Source: Paenibacillus_AR sp051594765
GTDB taxonomy: Bacteria > Bacillota > Bacilli > Paenibacillales > NBRC-103111
Reading direction: 5' to 3'
DNA: 64,000 bases
Assembly (NCBI RefSeq): GCF_051594765.1
Contig: NZ_JBPPGJ010000023.1
Span: forward strand, 1 to 64,000
Program-made: the position numbers and the translations under genes
The notes under the pieces: generated by a model
The model's input: only the letters and a program-made list of their open reading frames with translations
Database searches by the model: none
What the model was told of the DNA's origin: nothing
Part shown: piece by piece, positions 7,938 to 16,421 of the stretch
How positions within the stretch are numbered: the stretch's first letter is position 1
Layout of the letters: each line of letters starts with the position of its first letter

Positions 7938-9145
7938 TCCGGACGCTGTCCGTGTCGGCTCTGATCCTGCTGCTGCTGACAGGCTGCTGGAACCGGAGGG
8001 AGCCGGAGCAGGTAGATTACGTGGTAGCCGTCGGCATCGACATCGCGGAGGACGGGAAGCTGGCATTGACCATCCAGAGTCCGACGCTGGAGGCCATGAA
8101 GCCGAGAGGAGCAGGACAGGAGGAAAAGGTGAAGACGATCAGCGTCAAGGGGGAGACGGCCTTCCAAGCGATCCGGAACTATATCCGGGCAGCGGGGCGG
8201 AAGCTCTTCTGGGGCCATACCCAGATCTACGTCCTGGGCGAAGAGGCGGCTAAGGCAGGCGTGGAGAAATATCTGGATTTCTTCTCCATGGATCCGGAGC
8301 TTCGCGGCACCTCCCAGATCGCCGTCGTGAAGGGCAAGGCGAAGGATGTGATGGAGAGCAAGACGCAGTTCACGTCCATCCCGGCGAATTATTTGGCAGA
8401 GCTGATCAAAAATTCGGTTATGGTCGGGAATGCGGCGAATGTCAACTTTGCGGATTTCAACCGGATGCTGGCGGAGCCGGCCGGTGGACAGCCCTACCTG
8501 CCGGTCATGAAGCTGATGGAGCAGAGTGAATATGACAAGAAGGTAGCGGGGATCAAATCCCCCAGCTCCAGCGGTCCGGAACAGAGTCCCATCGTCTACA
8601 CGGAAGGGACTGCGGTATTCCGGGATTCCAAGCTGACGGGCTTTCTGAATGAGAGGGAAACCCGGGGGCTCCTGTGGGCGAATCAGATGCTCAAGTCGAC
8701 CATCGTTGCGGTGCCCAGCGGCGACGGGAACAGCCGTATTTCCCTGGAGCTCATCGGAGGACTCAAGAGCCGGAAAGAGGTTTCCATAGAGGGCGGCAGA
8801 GCGCACTTGAAGCTGTATATCAAGGCGAATGTCAATATCGGGGACCGCAACAGCAGCTTCGAGCATACGGACGACGAGCTGTTAGTCCGTCTGGAGGAAG
8901 GCTTCGCCAAGATCGTCCGGGAAGAGGTGGAAGCCGCCTATTCCAAGGCATCGGTGAAGCTGCACAGCGATATTATGGGCTTCGGCAATGCGTTGGCAGA
9001 CCAGAATCCCAAACTGTGGAAGCAGGTAAAGGGCGATTGGGAGGAGGAGCTTCTCCCGGACGCCAAGCTGGAGGTTAAAGTGGAGGGGACGATACGCCGG
9101 ACCTCCCGGACCCTGTATTCTCCATGGGCCAAGGGAACGGAGTAG
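7934..9145 (+). CDS. Ger(x)C family germination lipoprotein (receptor C subunit)
   Basis: The 403-residue protein starts with a lipoprotein signal peptide whose lipobox LLTGC puts the modified Cys near residue 17, followed by the family's CWNRREPEQVDYV. The rest is soluble and faces the outer side of the inner spore membrane, as in GerBC of known structure. The ATG overlaps the permease stop (ATGA). It completes an A-B-C receptor set in the usual order, and a terminator follows. Confidence 0.92.
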   Translation: MIRTLSVSALILLLLTGCWNRREPEQVDYVVAVGIDIAEDGKLALTIQSPTLEAMKPRGAGQEEKVKTISVKGETAFQAIRNYIRAAGRKLFWGHTQIYVLGEEAAKAGVEKYLDFFSMDPELRGTSQIAVVKGKAKDVMESKTQFTSIPANYLAELIKNSVMVGNAANVNFADFNRMLAEPAGGQPYLPVMKLMEQSEYDKKVAGIKSPSSSGPEQSPIVYTEGTAVFRDSKLTGFLNERETRGLLWANQMLKSTIVAVPSGDGNSRISLELIGGLKSRKEVSIEGGRAHLKLYIKANVNIGDRNSSFEHTDDELLVRLEEGFAKIVREEVEAAYSKASVKLHSDIMGFGNALADQNPKLWKQVKGDWEEELLPDAKLEVKVEGTIRRTSRTLYSPWAKGTE

Positions 9146-9185
9146 CCGTCAGACGTCTGTCCCGGCGGTATGTCGGCAGGATGGG

Positions 9186-9223
9186 CCTTGCACGTCTTTG
9201 TGGAGACGGTGCAAGGTTTTTTT
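9186..9223 (+). terminator. Terminator of the ger operon
   Basis: CCTTGCAC (9186-9193) / GTGCAAGG (9209-9216) with an inner GTCT/AGAC pair is followed by seven T. Confidence 0.85.
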
Positions 9224-9234
9224 GCGAGTACGGG

Positions 9235-9263
9235 TTGACAGGGCTGGGCCTGGATTTTATAAT
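9235..9263 (+). promoter_or_regulatory. Consensus sigma-A promoter of znuACB
   Basis: TTGACA (9235-9240), 17-base spacer, TATAAT (9258-9263): a full consensus promoter just upstream of the zinc transporter. Such a strong promoter implies control by a repressor. Confidence 0.85.
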
Positions 9264-9270
9264 CAAGACC

Positions 9271-9293
9271 GTAATAATAAGGATTACGATTTA
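9271..9293 (+). promoter_or_regulatory. Zur-like operator in the znu promoter
   Basis: The right half ATTACGATTTA (9283-9293) equals one arm of the B. subtilis Zur box (TAAATCGTAAT-N-ATTACGATTTA). The left arm GTAATAATAAG matches 6 of 11 positions. It sits around the transcription start, where Zur would repress under zinc sufficiency. A zur gene lies 7 kb upstream. Confidence 0.5.
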
Positions 9294-9325
9294 CCACTTT
9301 ATAACAAATAATAACCGAAGGACAG

Positions 9326-10318
9326 GTGGTCCCTTTGAAATCAACATTCCGCACGGCTGTATGGACGGCCGCAACCGTCATTCTGAGCTCCTCGCTGCTG
9401 GCCGGCTGCGGCGGCTCCCAAATCCAGCTGACCGAAGGCAAGATCAACGTCGTCACCAGTTTTTATCCGCTGTATGACTTCACCCAGAAGATCGGAGGAG
9501 GGCAGGTTCATGTGGTTAATGCCGTCCCATCCGGTGTAGAGCCCCACGATTGGACACCGAAGAGCAAGGACATCTCCCGGATTAATCAAGCGGATCTGTT
9601 CATCTATCAAGGTGCCGGCTTCGAGGGTTGGGTGGATGAGCTTCTCGAGAGCAAGAAGAAGGATGCCAAGGTGCTGGTGGTGGAGGCCAGCGCAGGCGCA
9701 GCCCTTCTTCCGGCGGATCATGCGGAGGAGAAGAAGCATGAGGAGAAGAAGCAAGACGAGAAGAAGCACGACGAGAAGGAGCACGGCCACGAATCCGGCT
9801 ACGACCCGCACTCCTGGCTCAGCATCTCCAATGCTAAGAAGATGGCGGAGAACGTGAAGAACGGTCTCGTTCAAGTGGATTCCGCCCACCAGGCTGACTA
9901 TGAGGCGAATTACAAGCAGCTGCTGGCCCGTCTCGACCAACTGGACCAGAAGTACAAGACCGAGCTGTCGAAGGTGCCGAACAAGTCCATCGTCGTCTCC
10001 CACGATTCCTTCGCTTATCTGTGCAAGGATTACGGTTTGACCCAGATGCCCATCATGGGATTGACGGCGGATTCGGAGCCGACGGCCCAGGATATGAAGG
10101 AGATCAACGATTTCGTCAAGAAGAACGGGGTCAAGTACATCTTCTTCGAGGAGCTGGTCTCCGACAAGCTGGCGAAGACGCTGGCCAAGGATGCGAAGAC
10201 CGAGACCCTGGTCCTGAACCCGCTGGAAGGGCTGACGGATGCCCAAACGAAGGCCGGTGACGATTATTTCTCCATCATGGAGAACAATTTGCAAAATCTT
10301 GTGAAAGCTTTACAATAA
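9326..10318 (+). CDS. znuA: Zinc ABC transporter substrate-binding lipoprotein ZnuA
   Basis: This cluster A-I metal-binding lipoprotein has a signal peptide ending in the lipobox LLAGC. Metal ligands are visible as His in VEPHDWTP, His in YDPHSWLS and His in VVSHDSFAY. A Lys/Glu/His-rich loop before the second ligand (about residues 130-155) is typical of zinc rather than manganese binders. The GTG at 9326 is the longest start. A TTG at 9335 with AGGTGGTC upstream would give a more ordinary signal peptide (MKSTFRT) and is equally possible. It is first in znuA-znuC-znuB. Confidence 0.9.
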   Translation: MVPLKSTFRTAVWTAATVILSSSLLAGCGGSQIQLTEGKINVVTSFYPLYDFTQKIGGGQVHVVNAVPSGVEPHDWTPKSKDISRINQADLFIYQGAGFEGWVDELLESKKKDAKVLVVEASAGAALLPADHAEEKKHEEKKQDEKKHDEKEHGHESGYDPHSWLSISNAKKMAENVKNGLVQVDSAHQADYEANYKQLLARLDQLDQKYKTELSKVPNKSIVVSHDSFAYLCKDYGLTQMPIMGLTADSEPTAQDMKEINDFVKKNGVKYIFFEELVSDKLAKTLAKDAKTETLVLNPLEGLTDAQTKAGDDYFSIMENNLQNLVKALQ

Positions 10319-10367
10319 AGGTTGCCGCGCAATGCGCGTCAGTTGTGAGTTTAAAGGAGACGTACCG

Positions 10368-11153
10368 ATGAATCCGCTTCAGGAGACGCCGGGTCACTGC
10401 CACGAGCCCGTGGTGACGCTATCGAACGTGACCTTTTCCTATGAGAATAAGAATGTGATCCAGGATTTGAACTTTCAGGTGCTTCAGAGAGACTTCGTCG
10501 GTCTTGTAGGCCGGAACGGCGCCGGCAAGACAACGCTGCTCCGCATGATCGTCGGTCTCTTGAAGCCCACCTCAGGGGAGGTCCGTCTGTTCGGGCAGCC
10601 CCATTCCTCCTTTAACGGTTGGGACCGCATCGGCTACGTGCCGCAGAAGAATGCCTTCAACCCCCTCTTTCCGGCCACGGTCCGGGAGGTGGTGCTCTCG
10701 GGTCTATACGGGAGGAAGAAGCTGTTCAAGCGGATCACCCGGCAGGACCATCAGAAGTGTGCGGACGCGCTGGAGGTCATGGGAATCGAGGATCTGCAGG
10801 ACCGCCGGATCGGACAGCTGTCGGGCGGTCAGCAGCAGCGGGTATTCCTGGCCCGGGCGCTGATCAACAATCCGGAGCTGCTCATTCTTGACGAGCCGAC
10901 GGTAGGCATCGATGCGGAGACACAGGAAGGCTTCTTCCGGCTGATCCGGCATATGCACCAGCATCATGCCATTACGTTTCTGATGGTATCCCATGATATC
11001 GATATGCTGGAGGATTACATCGGCACCGGTCCGGTGGAGACCTCGGGCAAGCTGAAATTTTACGTCAAGCATACCCATGATCCGCAGAATTGCGCGGAAA
11101 CGAGCCTTACGCATTCGCTGAAGGGTCTCCGGGAACAAATCGAGGCGTGGTAA
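10368..11153 (+). CDS. znuC: Zinc ABC transporter ATP-binding protein ZnuC
   Basis: 261 residues with Walker A GRNGAGKTT, signature LSGGQQQR and Walker B LLILDEPTVGID, followed by the switch His in VSHD. It powers zinc import with ZnuA and ZnuB. The ATG at 10368 is chosen because AAAGGAGA precedes it; a frame open from 10332 has no ribosome binding site. The short C-terminal tail carries several His and a Cys (YVKHTHDPQNC). Confidence 0.93.
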   Translation: MNPLQETPGHCHEPVVTLSNVTFSYENKNVIQDLNFQVLQRDFVGLVGRNGAGKTTLLRMIVGLLKPTSGEVRLFGQPHSSFNGWDRIGYVPQKNAFNPLFPATVREVVLSGLYGRKKLFKRITRQDHQKCADALEVMGIEDLQDRRIGQLSGGQQQRVFLARALINNPELLILDEPTVGIDAETQEGFFRLIRHMHQHHAITFLMVSHDIDMLEDYIGTGPVETSGKLKFYVKHTHDPQNCAETSLTHSLKGLREQIEAW

Positions 11154-11165
11154 GGAGAGAGCGGT

Positions 11166-11972
11166 GTGGATATTTTCACGGAATTATTTTTTCAGAGGGC
11201 GCTGATCGGAGGCATTCTCATCGGCATAACCGCCCCCCTGCTCGGCATATTCCTGGTATTGCGGAGATTGTCCATGATCGGGGATACGCTTTCCCACGTT
11301 TCTATTGCGGGTGTGGCGCTGGGGTTCATCATTCACGTCTATCCGGTCGCCATGGGGCTGATCTTCGCCCTGCTGGCGTCCTTCGCCATTGAGAAGCTGC
11401 GCCGAACCTACCGGACCTATGCGGAGCTCTCCATCGCCATCATCATGTCCGGAGGGGTAGCCTTGGCTGCCTTCCTGTTCACAATGGGCAAGAACTTCAA
11501 CCTGAATGTGACCAGCTACATGTTCGGCAGCATTCTGACCTTGGACACTCTCGATCTATGGCTGGTTGCCGCCGTGACCGTAATGGTCGCCGTATTCATG
11601 CTGTTGAACCATAAGGAGGTCTTCCTGCTGGCGTTCGATGAGGATGCTGCGGGCATCAGTGGCCTGCCGGTTCGCCTCTATAACATCATCATCACCATGC
11701 TCACGGCCTTGGTCATCAGCGTTGCCATCAAGATCGTCGGCGCGCTCCTGGTATCCGCGCTCATCACGATCCCGGTGGCCAGCAGTCTGATGGTGGCCCG
11801 GAGCTTCCGCGGCGCCGTATGGGCCGCCGTCGTGTATTCGGAGATTGGCGTCATCGGCGGACTCTGCCTGGCAGGGGTAGGCAATTATGCGCCGGGCGCA
11901 TCCGTCGTACTGCTCTTGATCGCCATGCTGATCCTGACCCTCTTGGTCAAAAGGGGCTTGAAGGTCGTCTAA
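11166..11972 (+). CDS. znuB: Zinc ABC transporter permease ZnuB
   Basis: 268-residue ABC-3 family permease with about eight hydrophobic segments. The GDTLSHVSIAGVALG motif near residues 40-55 is the family's conserved start region. A GTG start follows AAGGAGA at normal spacing, 12 bases after znuC. It forms the membrane channel of the zinc importer. Confidence 0.92.
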   Translation: MDIFTELFFQRALIGGILIGITAPLLGIFLVLRRLSMIGDTLSHVSIAGVALGFIIHVYPVAMGLIFALLASFAIEKLRRTYRTYAELSIAIIMSGGVALAAFLFTMGKNFNLNVTSYMFGSILTLDTLDLWLVAAVTVMVAVFMLLNHKEVFLLAFDEDAAGISGLPVRLYNIIITMLTALVISVAIKIVGALLVSALITIPVASSLMVARSFRGAVWAAVVYSEIGVIGGLCLAGVGNYAPGASVVLLLIAMLILTLLVKRGLKVV

Positions 11973-12008
11973 TCCATACCATCGATGGAAGGAAGGGAGG
12001 AAGCGAAG

Positions 12009-12725
12009 ATGAAGGACGTCACCCTATGGATGGCATTGTTTGCAGGGATCGCTTCCTTTATATCACCCTGCTGCCTGCCGTTGTATCCATCCTACCTCTC
12101 CTATATGACCGGGATCTCCGTAGGAGAGCTAAGGGCTTCGAATCACAACACCCGGTCCGTCCGGTTTAAGACACTTTTCCACTCCATCTTTTTCGCCTTG
12201 GGCTTCTCTTCGGTGTTCTTCGTCCTGGCTTGGGGGGCTGGACAGCTTCCCGATGCCTTCGCCGGCCACAAGGATCTGATCCGGCAGCTGGCGGCCTTGT
12301 TGATTCTCGTCATGGGGCTGTTCATGCTGGGCATCTTCCAGCCGCAATTCCTCATGAAGGAATGGAAGTGGCGTTCGGGATTGAAGCGGGCGGGATATGC
12401 CGGCACCTTCCTGATCGGCGTCGGTTTCGCCGCGGGCTGGTCGCCTTGCGTCGGACCCATTCTCTCCGCCATACTGGCTCTGTCCGCCATGGAACAAGGG
12501 GCTTGGCTGCCTCTTATTACGATGTATTCCCTGGGGTTCGCCATTCCGTTCATCGTATTGGGCTTCTTCATCGGCTCCACCAAGTGGATCCTGCGTTATT
12601 CCAGCCTGCTGATGAAGGCAGGGGGGGCGGTGATGATCGTGATCGCCGTGCTGCTGTACACGGACCGGATGACGCGCATCACCATCTGGTTCAACGCCCA
12701 TACCCCCAGCTGGCTTCAATTCTGA
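12009..12725 (+). CDS. ccdA: Cytochrome c biogenesis protein CcdA
   Basis: The 238-residue membrane protein carries electrons from thioredoxin across the membrane to extracytoplasmic thiol oxidoreductases used in cytochrome c maturation and spore cortex synthesis. Six hydrophobic segments are visible, with the paired redox cysteines in SPCCLPLYP (near residue 20) and SPCVGP (near residue 140). The ATG at 12009 follows GGGAGGA. Its stop abuts the stop of the convergent splB with no gap. Confidence 0.9.
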   Translation: MKDVTLWMALFAGIASFISPCCLPLYPSYLSYMTGISVGELRASNHNTRSVRFKTLFHSIFFALGFSSVFFVLAWGAGQLPDAFAGHKDLIRQLAALLILVMGLFMLGIFQPQFLMKEWKWRSGLKRAGYAGTFLIGVGFAAGWSPCVGPILSAILALSAMEQGAWLPLITMYSLGFAIPFIVLGFFIGSTKWILRYSSLLMKAGGAVMIVIAVLLYTDRMTRITIWFNAHTPSWLQF

Positions 12726-13787
12726 CTACGTAAAATAATCGATGGACGATTGCGGAAACTTCTCGAAGATCTGCTCCGTGATGAATTCCCGAAGGGCGGT
12801 TGCCTGCTCGTCGGGATAAACGTACTTTCCTTGTCCCCATCGGCCCCACTTATACTTCCGCTTCGCCTCGTCCATCTCCAGCTTGGTCTTCGGATAACGC
12901 TCCAGAATGACCCGCTTGGAGGTCTTCGTGAACCGGTGCTGGATCAACTCGAAGGTCATGGTTTTCTCCGCTTCCGGAGGTACCGTGGCCTTCAGCTTGT
13001 TCAGAAGCTCTGCGTAGCCTTCTTCCCATCCCTCGAACCAGATGATCGGCGCAATGATGAAGCCCAATGGGTAGCCGGCACGGGCAATCTTGCCCGCGGC
13101 TTCAATGCGGTCAAGGAAGCTGGAGGTGGCGGGCTCGAAGTTCTTGATGACGTAGTCGGCGTTCACGCTAAACCGGATCCGGGTGTTCCCGTTATGCTCA
13201 ACGTTCAAGAGCGGCTCCACGTGGTGGAACTTGGTCACGAACCGGAGCCGGCCCAGCGGCTGCTTGGCCATGAAGGCAATGGCCTCCTGCAGTGACCCTG
13301 TAATGTGCTCCAAGCCGACGGGATCGGAGGTACAGGCTGCCTCGAATCGGGTGATCTCCGGAGCCCGTTCGTCCAGATATCCCTGGGCGGCGTTCAGAAT
13401 ATCATCCATGTTCACGTAGACCCGGATATACGGCTTGGCTCCTAACGTCGTCTGAAGATAACAATAATGGCAGTGGGCCATGCAGCCCGTAGCGATCGGG
13501 ATGGCGTACTCGGCGCTCGGCATGGATTGGTCGAACTTCAAGGTCTTCCGGATGCCTACCACCAGGGTTCGCTTGGCGATCCGGTATTTTTCCAGCTCCG
13601 ATTCGCCCGGCAGATTGGTGATCCGGTTATGAGAGGAGGTCATGCGGATGGGCAGGCCGTTCTGCTCGGCCCACTCCATGATTTTCTGGCCCTTGGGGTA
13701 ATTCAACGCATCAGGTTCAAAGTAGACCAGCTCGGGAATGAACGTCTGAAGCCCAGGGGCTGGACGTGTTAACAGCTCGGTAGCCAT
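12726..13787 (-). CDS. splB: Spore photoproduct lyase
   Basis: This radical SAM enzyme reverts the UV thymine dimer of spore DNA during germination. The 353-residue product has the CxxxCxxC cluster motif as Cys102-Cys106-Cys109 (CMAHCHYC) and Cys152 in FEAACTSDP, matching the hydrogen-donor Cys141 of B. subtilis with the same +11 offset. The ATG at 13787 is chosen because AAGGAGG lies upstream, though 13 bases away, which is long. An in-frame ATG at 13868 has no ribosome binding site. No sigma-G promoter could be made out. Confidence 0.93.
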   Translation of the reverse strand: MATELLTRPAPGLQTFIPELVYFEPDALNYPKGQKIMEWAEQNGLPIRMTSSHNRITNLPGESELEKYRIAKRTLVVGIRKTLKFDQSMPSAEYAIPIATGCMAHCHYCYLQTTLGAKPYIRVYVNMDDILNAAQGYLDERAPEITRFEAACTSDPVGLEHITGSLQEAIAFMAKQPLGRLRFVTKFHHVEPLLNVEHNGNTRIRFSVNADYVIKNFEPATSSFLDRIEAAGKIARAGYPLGFIIAPIIWFEGWEEGYAELLNKLKATVPPEAEKTMTFELIQHRFTKTSKRVILERYPKTKLEMDEAKRKYKWGRWGQGKYVYPDEQATALREFITEQIFEKFPQSSIDYFT

Positions 13788-13907
13788 GGTGGATAGAACT
13801 CCTCCTTCAACGGGGATTTGCGGATATCCCTCTGTGTAGTTTTCCTGCTCCAGCCTTTCAAAAGTCATGGGAAATTCACACTTGACGGGAATTTAGACAA
13901 GAAAGGC

Positions 13908-13937
13908 TTGCCTTTAATCTCCTGTTTCAGGTATCAT
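13908..13937 (+). promoter_or_regulatory. Probable mntR promoter
   Basis: TTGCCT (13908-13913), 18-base spacer, TATCAT (13932-13937), 50 bases before the GTG start. Confidence 0.4.
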
Positions 13938-13986
13938 ACTAAGGTGCCGAAGGGGCACGTTCCAAAAGGATAGAGGAGGAATCCGC

Positions 13987-14418
13987 GTGGCCGCTACACC
14001 CAGCATGGAGGATTACCTGGAGAGAATCTACAAGCTCATCGATGAGAAGGGGTATGCCCGCGTTTCCGACATAGCCGAAGGGCTGGAGGTTCATCCCTCG
14101 TCCGTCACCAAGATGATCCAGAAGCTGGACAAGGATAATTATCTGGTTTATGAGAAATACCGCGGGCTGATCTTAACCTCCAAGGGGAAGAAGCTCGGCA
14201 AGCGTCTGGTGGACCGCCACAAGCTGCTGGAGGAATTCCTGCACCTGATCGGCGTTCAGCAGGAGAACGTATACCGGGATGTGGAAGGAATCGAGCATCA
14301 TCTGAGCACGGATTCCATCACCTGCATCGAGACCTTGGTGGAGTACTTCCGCCGCGAGCCCACGAGGCTGGAGGATCTCCGAAGCATCCGGTCTGAAATG
14401 GATAATGAGAACGCCTGA
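13987..14418 (+). CDS. mntR: Manganese transport regulator MntR
   Basis: A DtxR/MntR-family repressor of 143 residues with an N-terminal winged helix (VHPSSVTKMIQKL recognition region) and a C-terminal dimerisation domain. All six metal ligands of B. subtilis MntR are present at a +1 offset: Asp9, Glu12, His78, Glu100, Glu103 and His104. It is therefore expected to sense Mn2+. A GTG start follows AGGAGGAA. No manganese transporter gene lies nearby, so targets are elsewhere. Confidence 0.93.
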   Translation: MAATPSMEDYLERIYKLIDEKGYARVSDIAEGLEVHPSSVTKMIQKLDKDNYLVYEKYRGLILTSKGKKLGKRLVDRHKLLEEFLHLIGVQQENVYRDVEGIEHHLSTDSITCIETLVEYFRREPTRLEDLRSIRSEMDNENA

Positions 14419-14422
14419 TTGA

Positions 14423-14460
14423 CGCCTTCCGGCCGCACGCCGGAGGGCGTTTTGCTTTTT
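14423..14460 (+). terminator. Terminator after mntR
   Basis: CGCC-TTCCGGC pairs with GCCGGAG-GGCG around a 5-base loop, followed by TTTTGCTTTTTT. Confidence 0.75.
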
Positions 14461-14535
14461 TGCCGGAAGCAGTCATGAGACAGCCCCGCCCCTACATAGA
14501 TCAGTACGGAAGGCCCAGAACGGCTGGAAGAGGGG

Positions 14536-15513
14536 ATGTCCGTGAAGATCAATGCGGTATTCGAGGGCGGGGGCGTGAAGGCAATCGGCTTGGCAGGCGC
14601 CGTAACGGAGGCACAGAGGCGGGGGATCACGTTCTACCACGTAGCCGGAACCTCCTCAGGCTCCATTATCGCGGCACTGCTGGCCGCAGGCTATACGGGG
14701 GAGGAGATGAGGAAGCTGATCGAAGCCACTCCCTTCTCCTCCTTCCTGCAGAAGAGCTGGGTCCATCAGTTTCGATGGATCGGTCCGGCTGCGAGAGTTT
14801 TTGTGAAGAAGGGCCTATATTCAGGAGAAGCCTTGGAGACGTGGGTTCATCAGATTTTGGCGGCCAAAGGGGTACGGACGTTCGGGGATCTGGCTCCGGA
14901 TCAGCTGCGCATCATCGCCTCCGACATCACCCAGAGCAAGCTGATGGTGCTGCCGGACGATCTGGTCCAGTACGGAATTGACCCCAAGCGGTTCCCGGTA
15001 TCCAAAGCCATACGAATGAGCACGAGCATTCCCTATTTCTTCGATCCGGTCATGCTTCGCAAACGGAACGCCCCTCTGAAGAAAGGGGAGCCCTTCAGCA
15101 GCCAATTCGTCTATGTGGTGGACGGAGGGATCCTGAGCAACTTTCCCTTGTGGATTTTCGACCGGGAACATGAGACGGCGGAGGAGAAGGCGATTCCCAC
15201 CATTGGGTTCCAGCTGGTCGGTCGGGGGGAGAATGCGCCGAAGCAGATTACCGGACCCATCAGTATGTTCCAGGCGCTGTTCAGCACTATGATGGATGCC
15301 CATGATGACCGGTATATCGAGGAGTCCAGCCGATTTCGGACCGTGAAGATTCCGACGGTCGGTGTGAAGGTGACCGATTTTGACATCTCCAAGGAGAAGA
15401 GCGAGGAGTTGTTCGAGTCCGGCGTGAAAGCGGCGGCCAAATATTTTGACCGTTGGTCCCTAACCGTGTATAACGCGAATTGCGCCAAATACCTGAGGCC
15501 GATGAAGGTCTAA
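14536..15513 (+). CDS. Patatin-like phospholipase
   Basis: 325-residue protein with the patatin fold signatures: oxyanion-hole EGGGVKAIG (about residues 10-18), nucleophile elbow GTSSG with Ser40, and the catalytic Asp in DGGILSNFP near residue 195. Expected to hydrolyse acyl lipids. There is no signal peptide. The ATG at 14536 sits very close to GGAAGAGGGG; a GTG two codons later has better spacing. It stands alone between mntR and a convergent membrane protein gene. Confidence 0.85.
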   Translation: MSVKINAVFEGGGVKAIGLAGAVTEAQRRGITFYHVAGTSSGSIIAALLAAGYTGEEMRKLIEATPFSSFLQKSWVHQFRWIGPAARVFVKKGLYSGEALETWVHQILAAKGVRTFGDLAPDQLRIIASDITQSKLMVLPDDLVQYGIDPKRFPVSKAIRMSTSIPYFFDPVMLRKRNAPLKKGEPFSSQFVYVVDGGILSNFPLWIFDREHETAEEKAIPTIGFQLVGRGENAPKQITGPISMFQALFSTMMDAHDDRYIEESSRFRTVKIPTVGVKVTDFDISKEKSEELFESGVKAAAKYFDRWSLTVYNANCAKYLRPMKV

Positions 15514-15516
15514 CGG

Positions 15517-15996
15517 CTAAGGCTTGGGCGAATAACGGTGGATGGCCCAAGAGCCGCCGCCAAGCAGTAAGAGCATGAGAATGACTCCGACGAACACGGG
15601 ACCAATCCGGTCCAGGCTTAAGACTTGGACGGGTCCGGAGCTTAACACGACAAGAATGGTTCCGATGAAGCTGGAGGCGAAGAACGGTACGACGAGCAGA
15701 CGTGGGTATGGGCGTTCCAGGTCTTGGCAGCAGTCATGGTAAGCATCGAATATGCCGAACACGTACACGCATGGATAGAAGAGAAGCCATTCGTAATTGA
15801 TGATGCGCTGGGACTGCGGAATGTCGAAGAGCCAGGTATAGTAGATCGCCAGGTTCAGGTGTGAGTTGAGATTGATGAGGAACTCCAGAACGATGAAGAT
15901 CAGTCCTTTGGCGAAGCGGCGGTTGTAGAGTTGACCAAACCCCGGTATGGCTACCGACCACAAGGCGGCGGCTAGAGGGCTGCGGGGAACTTTCAT
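15517..15996 (-). CDS. Multi-pass membrane protein of unknown function, 159 aa
   Basis: I do not recognise a named family. The ATG at 15996 follows AAGGAG. The N-terminus LAAALWSVAIPGFGQLYNRRFAKG resembles the GxGxLYNxxxxxG motif of small TM2-like/DUF-type membrane proteins, which speaks for a membrane hairpin. Three more hydrophobic stretches follow, the last ending near the C-terminus (LLLLGGGSWAI). An in-frame extension up to 16362 overlaps the next gene and is not used. Confidence 0.7.
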   Translation of the reverse strand: MKVPRSPLAAALWSVAIPGFGQLYNRRFAKGLIFIVLEFLINLNSHLNLAIYYTWLFDIPQSQRIINYEWLLFYPCVYVFGIFDAYHDCCQDLERPYPRLLVVPFFASSFIGTILVVLSSGPVQVLSLDRIGPVFVGVILMLLLLGGGSWAIHRYSPKP

Positions 15997-16066
15997 GGGA
16001 CGATGCTCCTTCTTGTAGCGAGTGCTACTAGTGTGTCTCAGCGGCTGGTTATATATGTAAGTAAAA

Positions 16067-16095
16067 ATTAAAAAGCCGCCTGATTCAGGCGGCTT
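16067..16095 (-). terminator. Terminator of the yqhQ operon (minus strand)
   Basis: AAGCCGCCTGA / TCAGGCGGCTT hairpin; on the minus strand it is followed by a T-rich run. It lies just past the stop of the 96-aa gene. Confidence 0.8.
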
Positions 16096-16117
16096 GATCG
16101 TTCCTTCCTTGAAGCTC

Positions 16118-16408
16118 TTAATGGTACCGCGGCGGATCGTCCTCCGAGTCCGGCTTATTGCCGTAGATGACCCGGAAGTTGGCCTTCCGGCGCTCTCGGT
16201 CCCGATGCCGGGTGTCCGCACCGCGCTTGACGGTGGTACGGCCTCGGCGGCGCCAGCGGGCGGGAGGAAATTTGTAGAGGAGGAAGATGGTTCCGAATAC
16301 CAGGATCGGTATGATGAAGGGAGCAGGATGCGTAACGAATGCGGACAAGATCCCGATGGCAAGCAAGCCGAACACGATGTAATCGGACAAGGAGAAACGC
16401 CTGCGCAT
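16118..16408 (-). CDS. Small membrane protein with a basic C-terminus, 96 aa
   Basis: No family recognised. The ATG at 16408 follows AGGAGG. Two hydrophobic segments (about residues 8-24 and 28-44) are followed by a strongly basic, Arg-rich cytoplasmic tail (RWRRRGRTTVKRG and RERRK) ending in DSEDDPPRYH. It lies 14 bases downstream of yqhQ, so it is probably cotranscribed with it. The tail could bind nucleic acid or ribosomes, but this is speculation. Confidence 0.65.
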   Translation of the reverse strand: MRRRFSLSDYIVFGLLAIGILSAFVTHPAPFIIPILVFGTIFLLYKFPPARWRRRGRTTVKRGADTRHRDRERRKANFRVIYGNKPDSEDDPPRYH

Positions 16409-16421
16409 ACTCTTCAGCCTC

